This document shows, piece by piece, positions 6,351 to 12,316 of a stretch of DNA of 16,730 bases (the first letter of the stretch is position 1; the number at the start of each line of letters is the position of its first letter). A program made the position numbers and the translations under genes. The stretch is from positions 1-16,730 of the forward strand of contig JAHIWJ010000175.1 of NCBI GenBank assembly GCA_018816205.1, read 5' to 3'. This DNA is from Nanobdellota archaeon. Its GTDB lineage: Archaea > Nanobdellota > Nanobdellia > Pacearchaeales > GW2011-AR1. The notes beneath the pieces are model-generated. The model saw only the letters and a list, made by a program, of their open reading frames with translations, ran no database searches and was not told the DNA's origin.

Positions 6351-6604
6351 TGACAACAAGTCGAAATTGTGATCATTATATTGAAAGTGTATCTAGCCAA
6401 GTTGATAGGTTATTACTGAGAGCAGAAGAGGCCGATTCTGCAGCAGATACGCGTAAAATTTGTTTATTGGGTGCAGAACAGGTATTAGAAGAGCTACGGC
6501 GTTATCTTGTGGAGCACCATTTAGGCGGGGGATCTCCTACCTTTTCGGATGTGTATCTCTCAAGGTTAACAAGATTAGCTAATTTGATGGAGGCCACGCG
6601 ATGA
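6347..6604 (+). CDS. Unrecognised 85-residue helical protein inserted between L14 and L24
   Basis: No family recognised. The 85-residue product is predicted helical, with helices roughly at 9-29, 33-55 and 66-84 separated by a Gly-rich turn (GGGSP). There is no membrane segment. It is the most atypical gene here: 9 Arg against a single Lys, and 7 of 13 Leu codons are TTA. Asp is always GAT. The start is set by the ATGA overlap with the rpl14 stop (a second ATG follows at 6350). An earlier in-frame ATG at 6311 lies inside rpl14 and is less likely. No clear SD precedes it, so translation probably depends on reinitiation after rpl14. GGAGG (6589-6593) near its end is 7 bases before the rpl24 ATG, again an ATGA overlap. 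L14 and L24 are normally adjacent. Confidence 0.7.
   Translation: MMTTSRNCDHYIESVSSQVDRLLLRAEEADSAADTRKICLLGAEQVLEELRRYLVEHHLGGGSPTFSDVYLSRLTRLANLMEATR
6589..6593 (+). promoter_or_regulatory. SD at end of L14/L24 inserted gene serving rpl24
   Basis: GGAGG within the Met-Glu-Ala codons of the inserted gene, 7 bases before the rpl24 ATG. This nearly repeats the spacing and sequence (TGGAGGC) seen at the end of the gene inserted between L3 and L4. Confidence 0.68.
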
Positions 6605-7059
6605 AATCCTTCTTCTCAACTCACTGGCTCTCGTCGAAGAAACCCCGTAAACAAAGGAAGTTCGCAATCAACGCTCCTTTCCATATCAAACACAATTTCT
6701 TGAATGCAAACCTCTCAAAAGAATTAAGAAAGAAATATGGAAAGAGATCTTTCCCCGTAAGAAAAGGCGATGAAGTCCTTGTGATGCGCGGTTCATTCAA
6801 AAAGAAAAAAGCAAAAATCTCAATTGTCGACGCTAAAAGAACTCGCCTCGCATTAGAAAACATTCAGAGAACAAAAAAAGACGGAACAAAAGTGAACGTT
6901 TGGTTCAACCCAAGCGCATTACAAATCCAAGCTCTAACGCTCGACGATAAAAAAAGAATCGCTTCATTGCAGAGAACAAATAAAAAACCCATTTCAGAAT
7001 CAAAACCAAAATCCAAGGAGGGAAGTCAGAATGCACCAGACAAGAGCGCAAGTAAGTAA
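6601..7059 (+). CDS. rpl24: 50S ribosomal protein L24 (uL24)
   Basis: Assembly-initiator protein at the tunnel exit. The archaeal/eukaryotic L26-type N-terminus is clear (THWLSSKKPRKQRKF and HIKHNFLNANLSKELRKKYG), followed by the KOW segment FPVRKGDEVLVMRGSFKKKK at about residues 51-70 and KVNVWFNPSALQIQAL. The 152-residue length includes a polar Lys/Ser-rich C-terminal tail of about 30 residues. The end of this tail overlaps the first 29 bases of rps4e in another frame. The start ATG overlaps the upstream small gene by four bases, with SD GGAGG 6589-6593. Confidence 0.95.
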   Translation: MKSFFSTHWLSSKKPRKQRKFAINAPFHIKHNFLNANLSKELRKKYGKRSFPVRKGDEVLVMRGSFKKKKAKISIVDAKRTRLALENIQRTKKDGTKVNVWFNPSALQIQALTLDDKKRIASLQRTNKKPISESKPKSKEGSQNAPDKSASK

Positions 7060-7657
7060 GAAAATTCCAATAGCAAGAAAAGGAACAAAGTACGTAGCAA
7101 GGCCTCTTGGCGACAGAGAAAATTCAGTGCCCATTGTAATCGCCGTAAGAGATATGCTTCACCTTGCGAAGACTGCCAAAGAAGTTAGAAAGATGATTCA
7201 GCAAAAACTTCTCAAGATAAACGGAAAAGAAGCAAAAGACTACAGGGACTCAATCAGACTATTGAGCCTCTTTGAAGCAGACAAGACATACATTCTTACT
7301 TTGGATCCCACGAGAAGATTCGTGCTCGAAGAAACCAAACAAAAAGAAAGGCCCTGCAAGGTTGTCAATAAAAAGGTTTTGAAAGGAAAAAAAATCCAAC
7401 TAAACCTCCATGACGGCTCAAACATTCTTTCCGATAACAAAAAAATTAACACCCAAGACACAATCTATCTCGATGCAGAAAGCAAAATTAAGAAGCATCT
7501 ATCCTTCGACAAAGGCCGCGCCTGTTTAATTACAAGGGGAAGATTCATCGGACAAAAGGGAATCGTCGAGAAGGCAGAAAAAAACAAAGTCTTGGTCAAA
7601 ATTAAAAACCTTGATGTTGAAACGAATCTCGACAAAACTGGAGTAATACTAATATGA
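7031..7657 (+). CDS. rps4e: 30S ribosomal protein S4e (eS4)
   Basis: Archaeal/eukaryotic-specific small-subunit protein on the solvent side. The 208-residue product shows KIPIARKGTKYVARPLGDR, then IVIAVRDMLHLAKTAKEVRKM, an S4-like RNA-binding segment (KLLKINGKEAKDYRD) and a C-terminal KOW-like region (RGRFIGQKGIVEKAE). The start is fixed by AAGGAGGG (7015-7022), 8 bases before ATG 7031, inside the end of rpl24, giving a 29-base overlap. The N-terminus is short compared with many S4e proteins, which begin with a longer Gly/Pro/His/Trp-rich stretch. Stop TGA overlaps the rpl5 ATG by four bases. Confidence 0.94.
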   Translation: MHQTRAQVSKKIPIARKGTKYVARPLGDRENSVPIVIAVRDMLHLAKTAKEVRKMIQQKLLKINGKEAKDYRDSIRLLSLFEADKTYILTLDPTRRFVLEETKQKERPCKVVNKKVLKGKKIQLNLHDGSNILSDNKKINTQDTIYLDAESKIKKHLSFDKGRACLITRGRFIGQKGIVEKAEKNKVLVKIKNLDVETNLDKTGVILI

Positions 7658-8172
7658 CCAAACAAAATCCAATGAGAAAAGTAAAACTGGAAAAAGTAGT
7701 CTTAAGCTGCGGCGCTACTGGTCCTGACCTGGAAAAATCCCAAAAACTTCTGGAGATGCTCACAAAAAGAAAAGCCCAGATTGTTTACTCCGGCCCGCAA
7801 AGAAGGATTCCAAATTTCAATGTCAAACCAAACATGCCCTTAGGGACATCAGTAACCCTAAGAGGGGCTTCTGCAAAAGAATACCTTCAAAAGTTCCTCG
7901 GCGCCATTGATAACAAACTTAGAAGAAAACAAATAGTAAGAAACGGATTTTCATTTGGCATTCATGAATACATTGAAATTCCTGGCGTCGAATACAAAAG
8001 AGAAATCGGAATCCGCGGCCTCAATGTCACAGCCTCGTTCATCCGCGCAGGCGTAAGGGTCAAAAGAAAAAAGATTAAATCTGGAAGAATGCCCGAAAGA
8101 CAATACGTCCACAAGGACGAAATCATGGAATTCATGAAAGAAAATTTCAAAACGGAGTTTATCGGAAAATGA
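7654..8172 (+). CDS. rpl5: 50S ribosomal protein L5 (uL5)
   Basis: Binds 5S rRNA with L18 and forms the central protuberance. At 172 residues it is typical for archaea. Features are NPMRKVKLEKVVLSCG at the start, the TKRKAQIVYSGPQRRIPNFN block, the L5 loop VTLRGASAKEYLQKFLGA and the conserved FSFGIHEYIEIPGVEYK region near residues 105-121. The C-terminal half (DITVTASFIRAGVRVKRKK-like) is also recognisable. The ATG overlaps the rps4e stop, and the stop overlaps the rps14 ATG (ATGA both times), keeping the usual L24-S4e-L5-S14 order. Confidence 0.97.
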   Translation: MTKQNPMRKVKLEKVVLSCGATGPDLEKSQKLLEMLTKRKAQIVYSGPQRRIPNFNVKPNMPLGTSVTLRGASAKEYLQKFLGAIDNKLRRKQIVRNGFSFGIHEYIEIPGVEYKREIGIRGLNVTASFIRAGVRVKRKKIKSGRMPERQYVHKDEIMEFMKENFKTEFIGK

Positions 8173-8399
8173 CAGCAAGCGATTGGAAGAAAGTAACAAA
8201 GCAGCTAAGAAGCAAACCCGCAGTAATGCAAAAATTCCTGAGACACAACAAGCCAAAAGACAGAAAGCAAGGCGTCGCCGCGCGAAAGTGCGAGCGCTGT
8301 GGTCGTTTCGGGGCACACCTAAACCAATACAACCTACACCTCTGCAGACACTGCTTCAGGGAAATTGCAGAAGAAATAGGTTTCAAAAAATACAGTTAA
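8169..8399 (+). CDS. rps14: 30S ribosomal protein S14, zinc-binding type (uS14)
   Basis: Small-subunit head protein that coordinates zinc. Cysteines 41, 44, 59 and 62 form the CxxC...CxxC zinc site, followed by the conserved FREIAEEIGFKKYS end. The 76-residue length is about 20 more than most archaeal S14, through a basic N-terminal extension (residues 1-35). ATG 8169 is chosen because of the four-base overlap with rpl5 and GGAG (8154-8157) upstream. An internal ATG at 8226 would give a standard-length protein but has no SD. rps8 normally follows; here a 108-residue gene starts one base after the stop. Confidence 0.94.
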   Translation: MTASDWKKVTKQLRSKPAVMQKFLRHNKPKDRKQGVAARKCERCGRFGAHLNQYNLHLCRHCFREIAEEIGFKKYS

Positions 8400-8400
8400 C

Positions 8401-8727
8401 ATGACAACACAAACAGAAACACAATCAAGAGAATTAAAACGAGGGGAAACTTATCAAAGAAAAGCTAGGGTGACCTTTTCATCAACCTCCCACCCTAGAA
8501 CAGGTATTGTTCTTAAAACAGAATCTCAAATAGTTACTGTGGTAGACGAACGAATTCAGGGCGGAAGAGACACCCCCCGTTATATCGATGTTTACCGATT
8601 TGACTGTGGGAGAGATGGTTCAAATCCTGAGCCAAAATATTTGGGACAGATGACTATTGATGAAAGAAATAAAAGACCTTTCAGGTTTCATGAAAAATTC
8701 ATCCAACAACACGGAGGCACACGTTAA
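8401..8727 (+). CDS. Unrecognised 108-residue Arg-rich protein inserted between S14 and S8
   Basis: No family recognised. The product is probably a soluble beta-rich domain: strands around YQRKARVTF, RTGIVLK, QIVTVVDER, YIDVYRF and KYLGQMTI, followed by a short helical basic end (RFHEKFIQQHGGTR). There are 14 Arg and 6 Lys and one Cys. The strand pattern could suit a small beta-barrel nucleic-acid binder, but this is only a fold guess. The ATG is one base after the rps14 TAA; no SD is obvious upstream. At its 3' end GGAGG (8713-8717) lies 9 bases before the rps8 ATG, and the two genes share a base (TAATG). Removing it would restore the standard S14-S8 adjacency. Confidence 0.7.
   Translation: MTTQTETQSRELKRGETYQRKARVTFSSTSHPRTGIVLKTESQIVTVVDERIQGGRDTPRYIDVYRFDCGRDGSNPEPKYLGQMTIDERNKRPFRFHEKFIQQHGGTR
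8713..8717 (+). promoter_or_regulatory. SD at end of S14/S8 inserted gene serving rps8
   Basis: GGAGG in the Gly-Gly codons near the 3' end of the 8401-8727 gene, 9 bases before the rps8 ATG at 8727. As with the other inserts, the extra gene brings the ribosome-binding site of the next r-protein. Confidence 0.66.
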
Positions 8728-9107
8728 TGTCACAAGACATAGTAGCAGACACGCTAAACCAAATGATGAATATGAAGAGAGCAGGAAAGGGAGAACTAGT
8801 CGTAACACGATATTCAAAACTTCTCTCAAGTGTTCTGGCCATCGCAAAACTCCGGGGCTACGTAGAAGATTACAAATTAGATGCTGAAACAAAAACACTC
8901 AAGATCAAACTTGGAAAACTAAACGGCTGCAACGTAATCAAACCTCGACTGATGATAAAAACAACCCAAATTGAAAGATACGTCCAAAGGTACCTTCCGT
9001 CAAAAAATCTCGGAATTATAATCGTTTCTACTTCTCAAGGAATTATGACTCATCAAACTGCTCTCGAAAAAAATCTTGGAGGAAGCTTAATCGCTTATTT
9101 TTTCTAA
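8727..9107 (+). CDS. rps8: 30S ribosomal protein S8 (uS8)
   Basis: Primary 16S rRNA-binding protein of the platform. The 126 residues begin with SQDIVADTLNQMMNMKRAGK and include SKLLSSVLAIAKLRGYVEDY. They end with the family signature STSQGIMTHQTALEKNLGGS at about residues 103-122. This is a normal-length archaeal S8. Its ATG shares one base with the preceding small gene's stop and uses that gene's 3' GGAGG as SD. The stop TAA overlaps the rpl6 ATG. Confidence 0.97.
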   Translation: MSQDIVADTLNQMMNMKRAGKGELVVTRYSKLLSSVLAIAKLRGYVEDYKLDAETKTLKIKLGKLNGCNVIKPRLMIKTTQIERYVQRYLPSKNLGIIIVSTSQGIMTHQTALEKNLGGSLIAYFF

Positions 9108-9649
9108 TGAAACATCACATCTCAGAAAAAATCTCAATCCCAGAAGGAATATCCTGTTCTTACACAGAGAGCATTTTAAGATGCACAAAAGACTCAACAA
9201 CCCTCGAACGAAAAATCAAAATCCCTCTGACCGAAGTTAAAGTCCAAGGAAATGAAATAATCTTCGATTGTAAAAAGGGCAATAAAAACAATTACAAAAC
9301 CATGCGTTCTGCAATCGCCCACATAAAAAATATGTTCTCTGGTTTAAACGAAAAATTCGTTTACAAACTAGAATCCTGCAATGTACACTTTCCAATGACC
9401 CTAAAAGTCGAAGGAACAGAGGTCTTGGTAAACAATTTTATCGGAGAAAAAAAACCAAGACGCGCTAAAATTCTTCCGGGAGTCGAAGTAAAAATCGAAG
9501 GCGCAAAAATCACAGTAACCTCAAGCGATAGAGAAGCGGCCGGGCAGACAGCAGCCAACCTTGAAAAAGCAACAAGCCTAAAAGGCCGTGACAGAAGAAT
9601 CTTCCAAGACGGAATTTACATTACAGAAAAACCCGGGAGGAAAATTTAA
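9107..9649 (+). CDS. rpl6: 50S ribosomal protein L6 (uL6)
   Basis: Sits near the GTPase-associated centre and sarcin-ricin loop. The 180-residue protein has the two tandem L6 domains: the first with SEKISIPEGISCSYTESI and KTMRSAIAHIKNMFSGLNE-like helix, the second with VEGTEVLVNNFIGEKKPRRA and EVKIEGAKITVTSSDREAAGQTAANLE. It ends with the conserved DGIYITEKPG-like sequence. It overlaps rps8 by one base; no close SD is seen, so coupling to rps8 is likely. GGGAGG (9635-9640) in the last codons serves rpl32e, joined by a TAATG overlap. Confidence 0.96.
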   Translation: MKHHISEKISIPEGISCSYTESILRCTKDSTTLERKIKIPLTEVKVQGNEIIFDCKKGNKNNYKTMRSAIAHIKNMFSGLNEKFVYKLESCNVHFPMTLKVEGTEVLVNNFIGEKKPRRAKILPGVEVKIEGAKITVTSSDREAAGQTAANLEKATSLKGRDRRIFQDGIYITEKPGRKI

Positions 9650-10002
9650 TGCCCAACAAAAAATTCATAAGGCAAGAAACAAGCAGATACTCAAAGATTG
9701 GTAAAAATCGTAAAAAGCTCCAGAGATGGAGAAAGCCAAAGGGAAGAGACAGCAAAATGCGTCTCAAGAGAAAGAGCTATCCTGCGACAGTTTCGGTCGG
9801 GTATAGCAGGGCAAGAAAAGAGCAAGGCAAAGTTAACGGAAAACTTCCAATACTCGTACACCATGTGAAAGACCTGGAGAAAATAACCAAAGACAATGTC
9901 GCACTCCTCGCGCGAGTCGGCGCCAAAAAGAAATTGGAAATAATTAAAAAAGCAGAAGAAAAGAAGATTCAAATACTAAACGTCAAGGGAGACAAAAAAT
10001 GA
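9649..10002 (+). CDS. rpl32e: 50S ribosomal protein L32e (eL32)
   Basis: Archaeal/eukaryotic large-subunit protein. At 117 residues it is near the usual archaeal size. Recognised by the opening KKFIRQETSRYSKIGKNRKK, then WRKPKGRDSKMRLKRKSYPA, followed by VSVGYSRARKEQGK and the HHVKDLEKITKDNVALLARVG segment typical of eL32. Starts at TAATG with rpl6 and ends in an ATGA overlap with rpl19e. A GGGAG sequence in the final codons is the SD for rpl19e. Its position between L6 and L19e is the standard archaeal one. Confidence 0.95.
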   Translation: MPNKKFIRQETSRYSKIGKNRKKLQRWRKPKGRDSKMRLKRKSYPATVSVGYSRARKEQGKVNGKLPILVHHVKDLEKITKDNVALLARVGAKKKLEIIKKAEEKKIQILNVKGDKK

Positions 10003-10469
10003 AACTAGAAGCAAAGAAGGAATTAGTCGCACGAGCACTAAAGGTAGGAAAAAACAGGATTGCATTTAACACTGCTCGTCTCAGCGAGGTAAAAGAAGCA
10101 ATAACAAAACAAGACATCCGCGACTTGAAGGAATCTGGAGCGATATTCGTCAAAGAAGCAGCAGGGAGAAGAGCAAAGAAAAAAAGAAAAACCAGAAGGC
10201 GAGCAGGCAGTATTAAAAAAACAGTTTCAAAGGGAAAGCGAGAATATATGCTCCTTACAAGAAAGCTGAGATCTTATCTTGCTCATCTAAAGAAAACAGG
10301 CCAGCTTCCGCGAGAAAAAATCCTCGAAATCAGGAAAGAAATTAGGGCAAGTTCATTCAGAAGCTTATCTCACATGAAGGAAAGGATAGCTCAAACCAGT
10401 AAATTCAAAGTCAAAGGAGTAAAAAATGCCAAAAATACCAAGAAGAAGAAGAGCAGAAAGAAAAACTGA
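9999..10469 (+). CDS. rpl19e: 50S ribosomal protein L19e (eL19)
   Basis: Archaeal/eukaryotic large-subunit protein near the exit-tunnel side. The 156 residues contain KLEAKKELVARALKVGKNRI, then DIRDLKESGAIFVKEAAGRR, the highly basic RAKKKRKTRRRAGSIKK stretch (about 56-74) and YMLLTRKLRSYLAHLKKTGQ. The very basic C-terminus (KNTKKKKSRKKN) overlaps the first 44 bases of rpl18 in another frame, the longest overlap in the operon. The start shares ATGA with rpl32e. Confidence 0.96.
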   Translation: MKLEAKKELVARALKVGKNRIAFNTARLSEVKEAITKQDIRDLKESGAIFVKEAAGRRAKKKRKTRRRAGSIKKTVSKGKREYMLLTRKLRSYLAHLKKTGQLPREKILEIRKEIRASSFRSLSHMKERIAQTSKFKVKGVKNAKNTKKKKSRKKN

Positions 10470-10902
10470 TTACAAAGCACGGTTCAGCATGCTTAAGTCA
10501 GGAAAACCAAGGCTCGTAGTTCGAAGAACAAATCGATACATTATTGCACAGATAGTTTGTTCAGACATTGCACAAGACAAGGTAATCGCCAGAGTAACCT
10601 CCAATGACCTCTTAAGCAAAGGTTGGCCAAAAGAAAAATCTGGCTCATTAAAGTCACTACCGGCCGCATACTTAACCGGTTTTCTGCTCGTAAAAAGCTT
10701 GAAAGTCAAGGTGGGCGAAGCAATTCTCGATCTCGGTCTTCAAAGAAGCATCAGCGGTTCAAGGCTTTTTGCAGTTCTCAAGGGGGCACTTGACGCAGGT
10801 TTAAATGTGCCCCACAATCCAGAAGCACTTCCCGAAATGGAGCGCATAGAAAAAAACGAAAAACTTAAAACAATCTTCGAAAAAGTAAGGAGAAGTTTGT
10901 AA
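10426..10902 (+). CDS. rpl18: 50S ribosomal protein L18 (uL18)
   Basis: Binds 5S rRNA together with L5. The 158-residue product has the archaeal L18 start (IPRRRRAERKTDYKARFSML), then KPRLVVRRTNRYIIAQIV, the AAYLTGFLLVKSL helix and LFAVLKGALDAGLNVPHN, where archaeal L18 proteins carry the conserved GA-DAGL-VPH motif. The chosen start has AAAGGAG (10413-10419) 6 bases upstream within rpl19e, giving a 44-base overlap. AAGGAG (10887-10892) near its end serves rps5, whose ATG abuts the TAA. Confidence 0.96.
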   Translation: MPKIPRRRRAERKTDYKARFSMLKSGKPRLVVRRTNRYIIAQIVCSDIAQDKVIARVTSNDLLSKGWPKEKSGSLKSLPAAYLTGFLLVKSLKVKVGEAILDLGLQRSISGSRLFAVLKGALDAGLNVPHNPEALPEMERIEKNEKLKTIFEKVRRSL

Positions 10903-11709
10903 ATGGCAGAAAAAGAAACAAAAAACAGCCCGAAGGACCTGGTAGAAGCAGTTCCAGAAGAAATCGCAAAACTGGATAAAGAGATAATATCAGATTCCGA
11001 AGAAGTAGTTCCATTAAAGGAAGAAGACTTAAAGAAGTTAGACCGAGAAGAGAAAACTCAAGATTCTATAGCCTCCTGGGCTCCAAAGACGAGACTAGGT
11101 AAATTAGTGAAGGAAGGAAAAGAAAAAGATATCGATAAAATCCTAAAAACTGGAAAGAAGATACTTGAATCAGAGATAGTCGACAAACTGCTCTCTTTAG
11201 AAACAGACTTAATTTTAATCGGCCAGGCAAAAGGAAAGTTCGGCGGTGGCAAAAGAAGAGCTTGGAGGCAGACTCAGAAAAAAACCAAGGAAGGAAACGT
11301 TCTGTCCTTCTCAGCCATGGCTGTAGTTGGAGACAATAACGGTCACGTAGGCGTAGGTTTTGGCAGAGCTTCAGAAACCCTTCCAGCTCGTGAAAAAGCA
11401 GTAAGAAACGCAAAACTAGGCATAATGAAAGTCGAGTTAGGTCATGAGTCGCCAGAAGAAGAATTAGACAAAAGCAAACCCCACACAATCCCTTTCAAAA
11501 TCGAAGGCAAATGCGGGAGCGTCAGAGTAACGTTTTGGCCGGCACCCCGTGGCACCGGGCTGGTAGCAGGCGACGAAATTAAAAAGATACTTTCCTTGGC
11601 GGGAATAAAAGATGCTTATACTCGTGCAGTCGGCCATACCAAAACAACTTTCAACGTTGCAAAGGCCTGCATCGACGCGCTCAGCAAAACCACAGTGGAG
11701 ATGGCATGA
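10903..11709 (+). CDS. rps5: 30S ribosomal protein S5 (uS5) with acidic N-terminal extension
   Basis: Small-subunit protein near the mRNA entry channel, involved in decoding accuracy. The conserved part starts near residue 59 (WAPKTRLGKLVKEG). It includes the double-stranded RNA-binding fold (FSAMAVVGDNNGHVGVGFGR, about 137-156) and the C-terminal domain with KCGSVRVTFWPAPRGTGLVAGDE. At 268 residues it is about 50-60 longer than usual. The added residues 1-56 are rich in Glu, Asp and Lys, likely disordered. The first ATG is supported by AAGGAG (10887-10892) and zero spacing to rpl18. The stop TGA overlaps the rpl30 ATG. Confidence 0.96.
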   Translation: MAEKETKNSPKDLVEAVPEEIAKLDKEIISDSEEVVPLKEEDLKKLDREEKTQDSIASWAPKTRLGKLVKEGKEKDIDKILKTGKKILESEIVDKLLSLETDLILIGQAKGKFGGGKRRAWRQTQKKTKEGNVLSFSAMAVVGDNNGHVGVGFGRASETLPAREKAVRNAKLGIMKVELGHESPEEELDKSKPHTIPFKIEGKCGSVRVTFWPAPRGTGLVAGDEIKKILSLAGIKDAYTRAVGHTKTTFNVAKACIDALSKTTVEMA

Positions 11710-12122
11710 TAGCAATTATAAGAATCGTCGGAGAAGTCAATGTTTCAGGGGACATAGCAGATGCACTAAGCAGATTAAGGTTAAGAAAAAAATATTCTGC
11801 AGTTCTCTTGCCAGAAACAACCGAATTAAAAAAGCTCCTGAAGAAAATAAGAAACCACGTTTCCTACGGAGAAATAAAAACCGAGACTCTTGCAAAACTT
11901 CTGGCTGCTCGAGCCCGCCCTCTGGAAAAAGGGAAAAAAATCGACGCTAAAAAAATTCTCACAGAAATTGAGAAGAAACCTCTTAGTGAACTCGGCCTCA
12001 AACCATTTTTCAGGCTTCACCCGCCACGAGGCGGCATTGACTCTAAAAAACACTCTGGCGTAGGCAAAGGGGTTCTAGGTGAGAACAAAAAAATAAACGA
12101 GTTAATTGAGAGGATGCTATAA
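11706..12122 (+). CDS. rpl30: 50S ribosomal protein L30 (uL30)
   Basis: Large-subunit protein. The 138-residue archaeal/eukaryotic L7-like form starts with IAIIRIVGEVNVSGDIADAL, continues with LRLRKKYSAVLLPET, and has the archaeal-type C-terminal half. This half includes KPFFRLHPPRGGIDSKKHS-type residues at about 97-116, where members carry a conserved FRLHPPRGG-like sequence. The ATG overlaps the rps5 stop (ATGA), with GTGGAG just upstream. Its TAA shares a base with the next ATG (TAATG), which opens a zinc-ribbon gene instead of rpl15. Confidence 0.95.
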   Translation: MIAIIRIVGEVNVSGDIADALSRLRLRKKYSAVLLPETTELKKLLKKIRNHVSYGEIKTETLAKLLAARARPLEKGKKIDAKKILTEIEKKPLSELGLKPFFRLHPPRGGIDSKKHSGVGKGVLGENKKINELIERML

Positions 12123-12316
12123 TGGCTAAAAAAGGACTTGCATGGGAATGTGAATGTGGAAACATCGAGTTTGGAACCTATCCCCCAGAAGAATGTACCC
12201 AGTGCCAGGCAATCGACAGCTTTATTAAAGTTCCGGAAGACGAGCTGGAAGACAGACTAGCAGAAAATGTCCTGGCAAACCGCCACGGAGGAGATGAAGA
12301 AGATGACGATGAATAA
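12122..12316 (+). CDS. Rubredoxin-like zinc-ribbon protein between L30 and L15
   Basis: A 64-residue protein with two knuckles: C10-E-C12-G and C25-T-Q-C28, in a context (AWECECGN then PPEECTQCQA) that resembles the rubredoxin-like domain at the end of rubrerythrins. The first knuckle is CxC rather than the usual CxxC. That could alter metal geometry, or mean structural zinc rather than redox iron. The tail is strongly acidic (DELEDRLAEN, then DEEDDDE). Unlike the five unrecognised inserts, its codon use (mixed GAC/GAA, CTT/CTG, few TTA) resembles the r-protein genes. Start overlaps rpl30 (TAATG). The last codons overlap the start of rpl15. A role in ribosome assembly or translation is an inference from position only. 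Confidence 0.8.
   Translation: MAKKGLAWECECGNIEFGTYPPEECTQCQAIDSFIKVPEDELEDRLAENVLANRHGGDEEDDDE

Noticed and set aside
6347..6604. Homology between the two helical inserts (598-831 and 6347-6604)
   Set aside because: Both are Arg-rich and helical and end with a similar GGAGG-bearing tail (EAGL and EATR), but no longer shared motif was found; the tail similarity is explained by the SD.
598..8727. Inserts as inteins, introns or transposons
   Set aside because: They lie between genes, not inside them, have their own start and stop codons, and show no splice motifs, terminal inverted repeats, target duplications or recombinase sequence.
12267..12302. L15 start at 12267
   Set aside because: It adds residues unlike any L15 N-terminus and overlaps the zinc ribbon by 50 bases; the SD GGAGG at 12287-12291 supports 12303.
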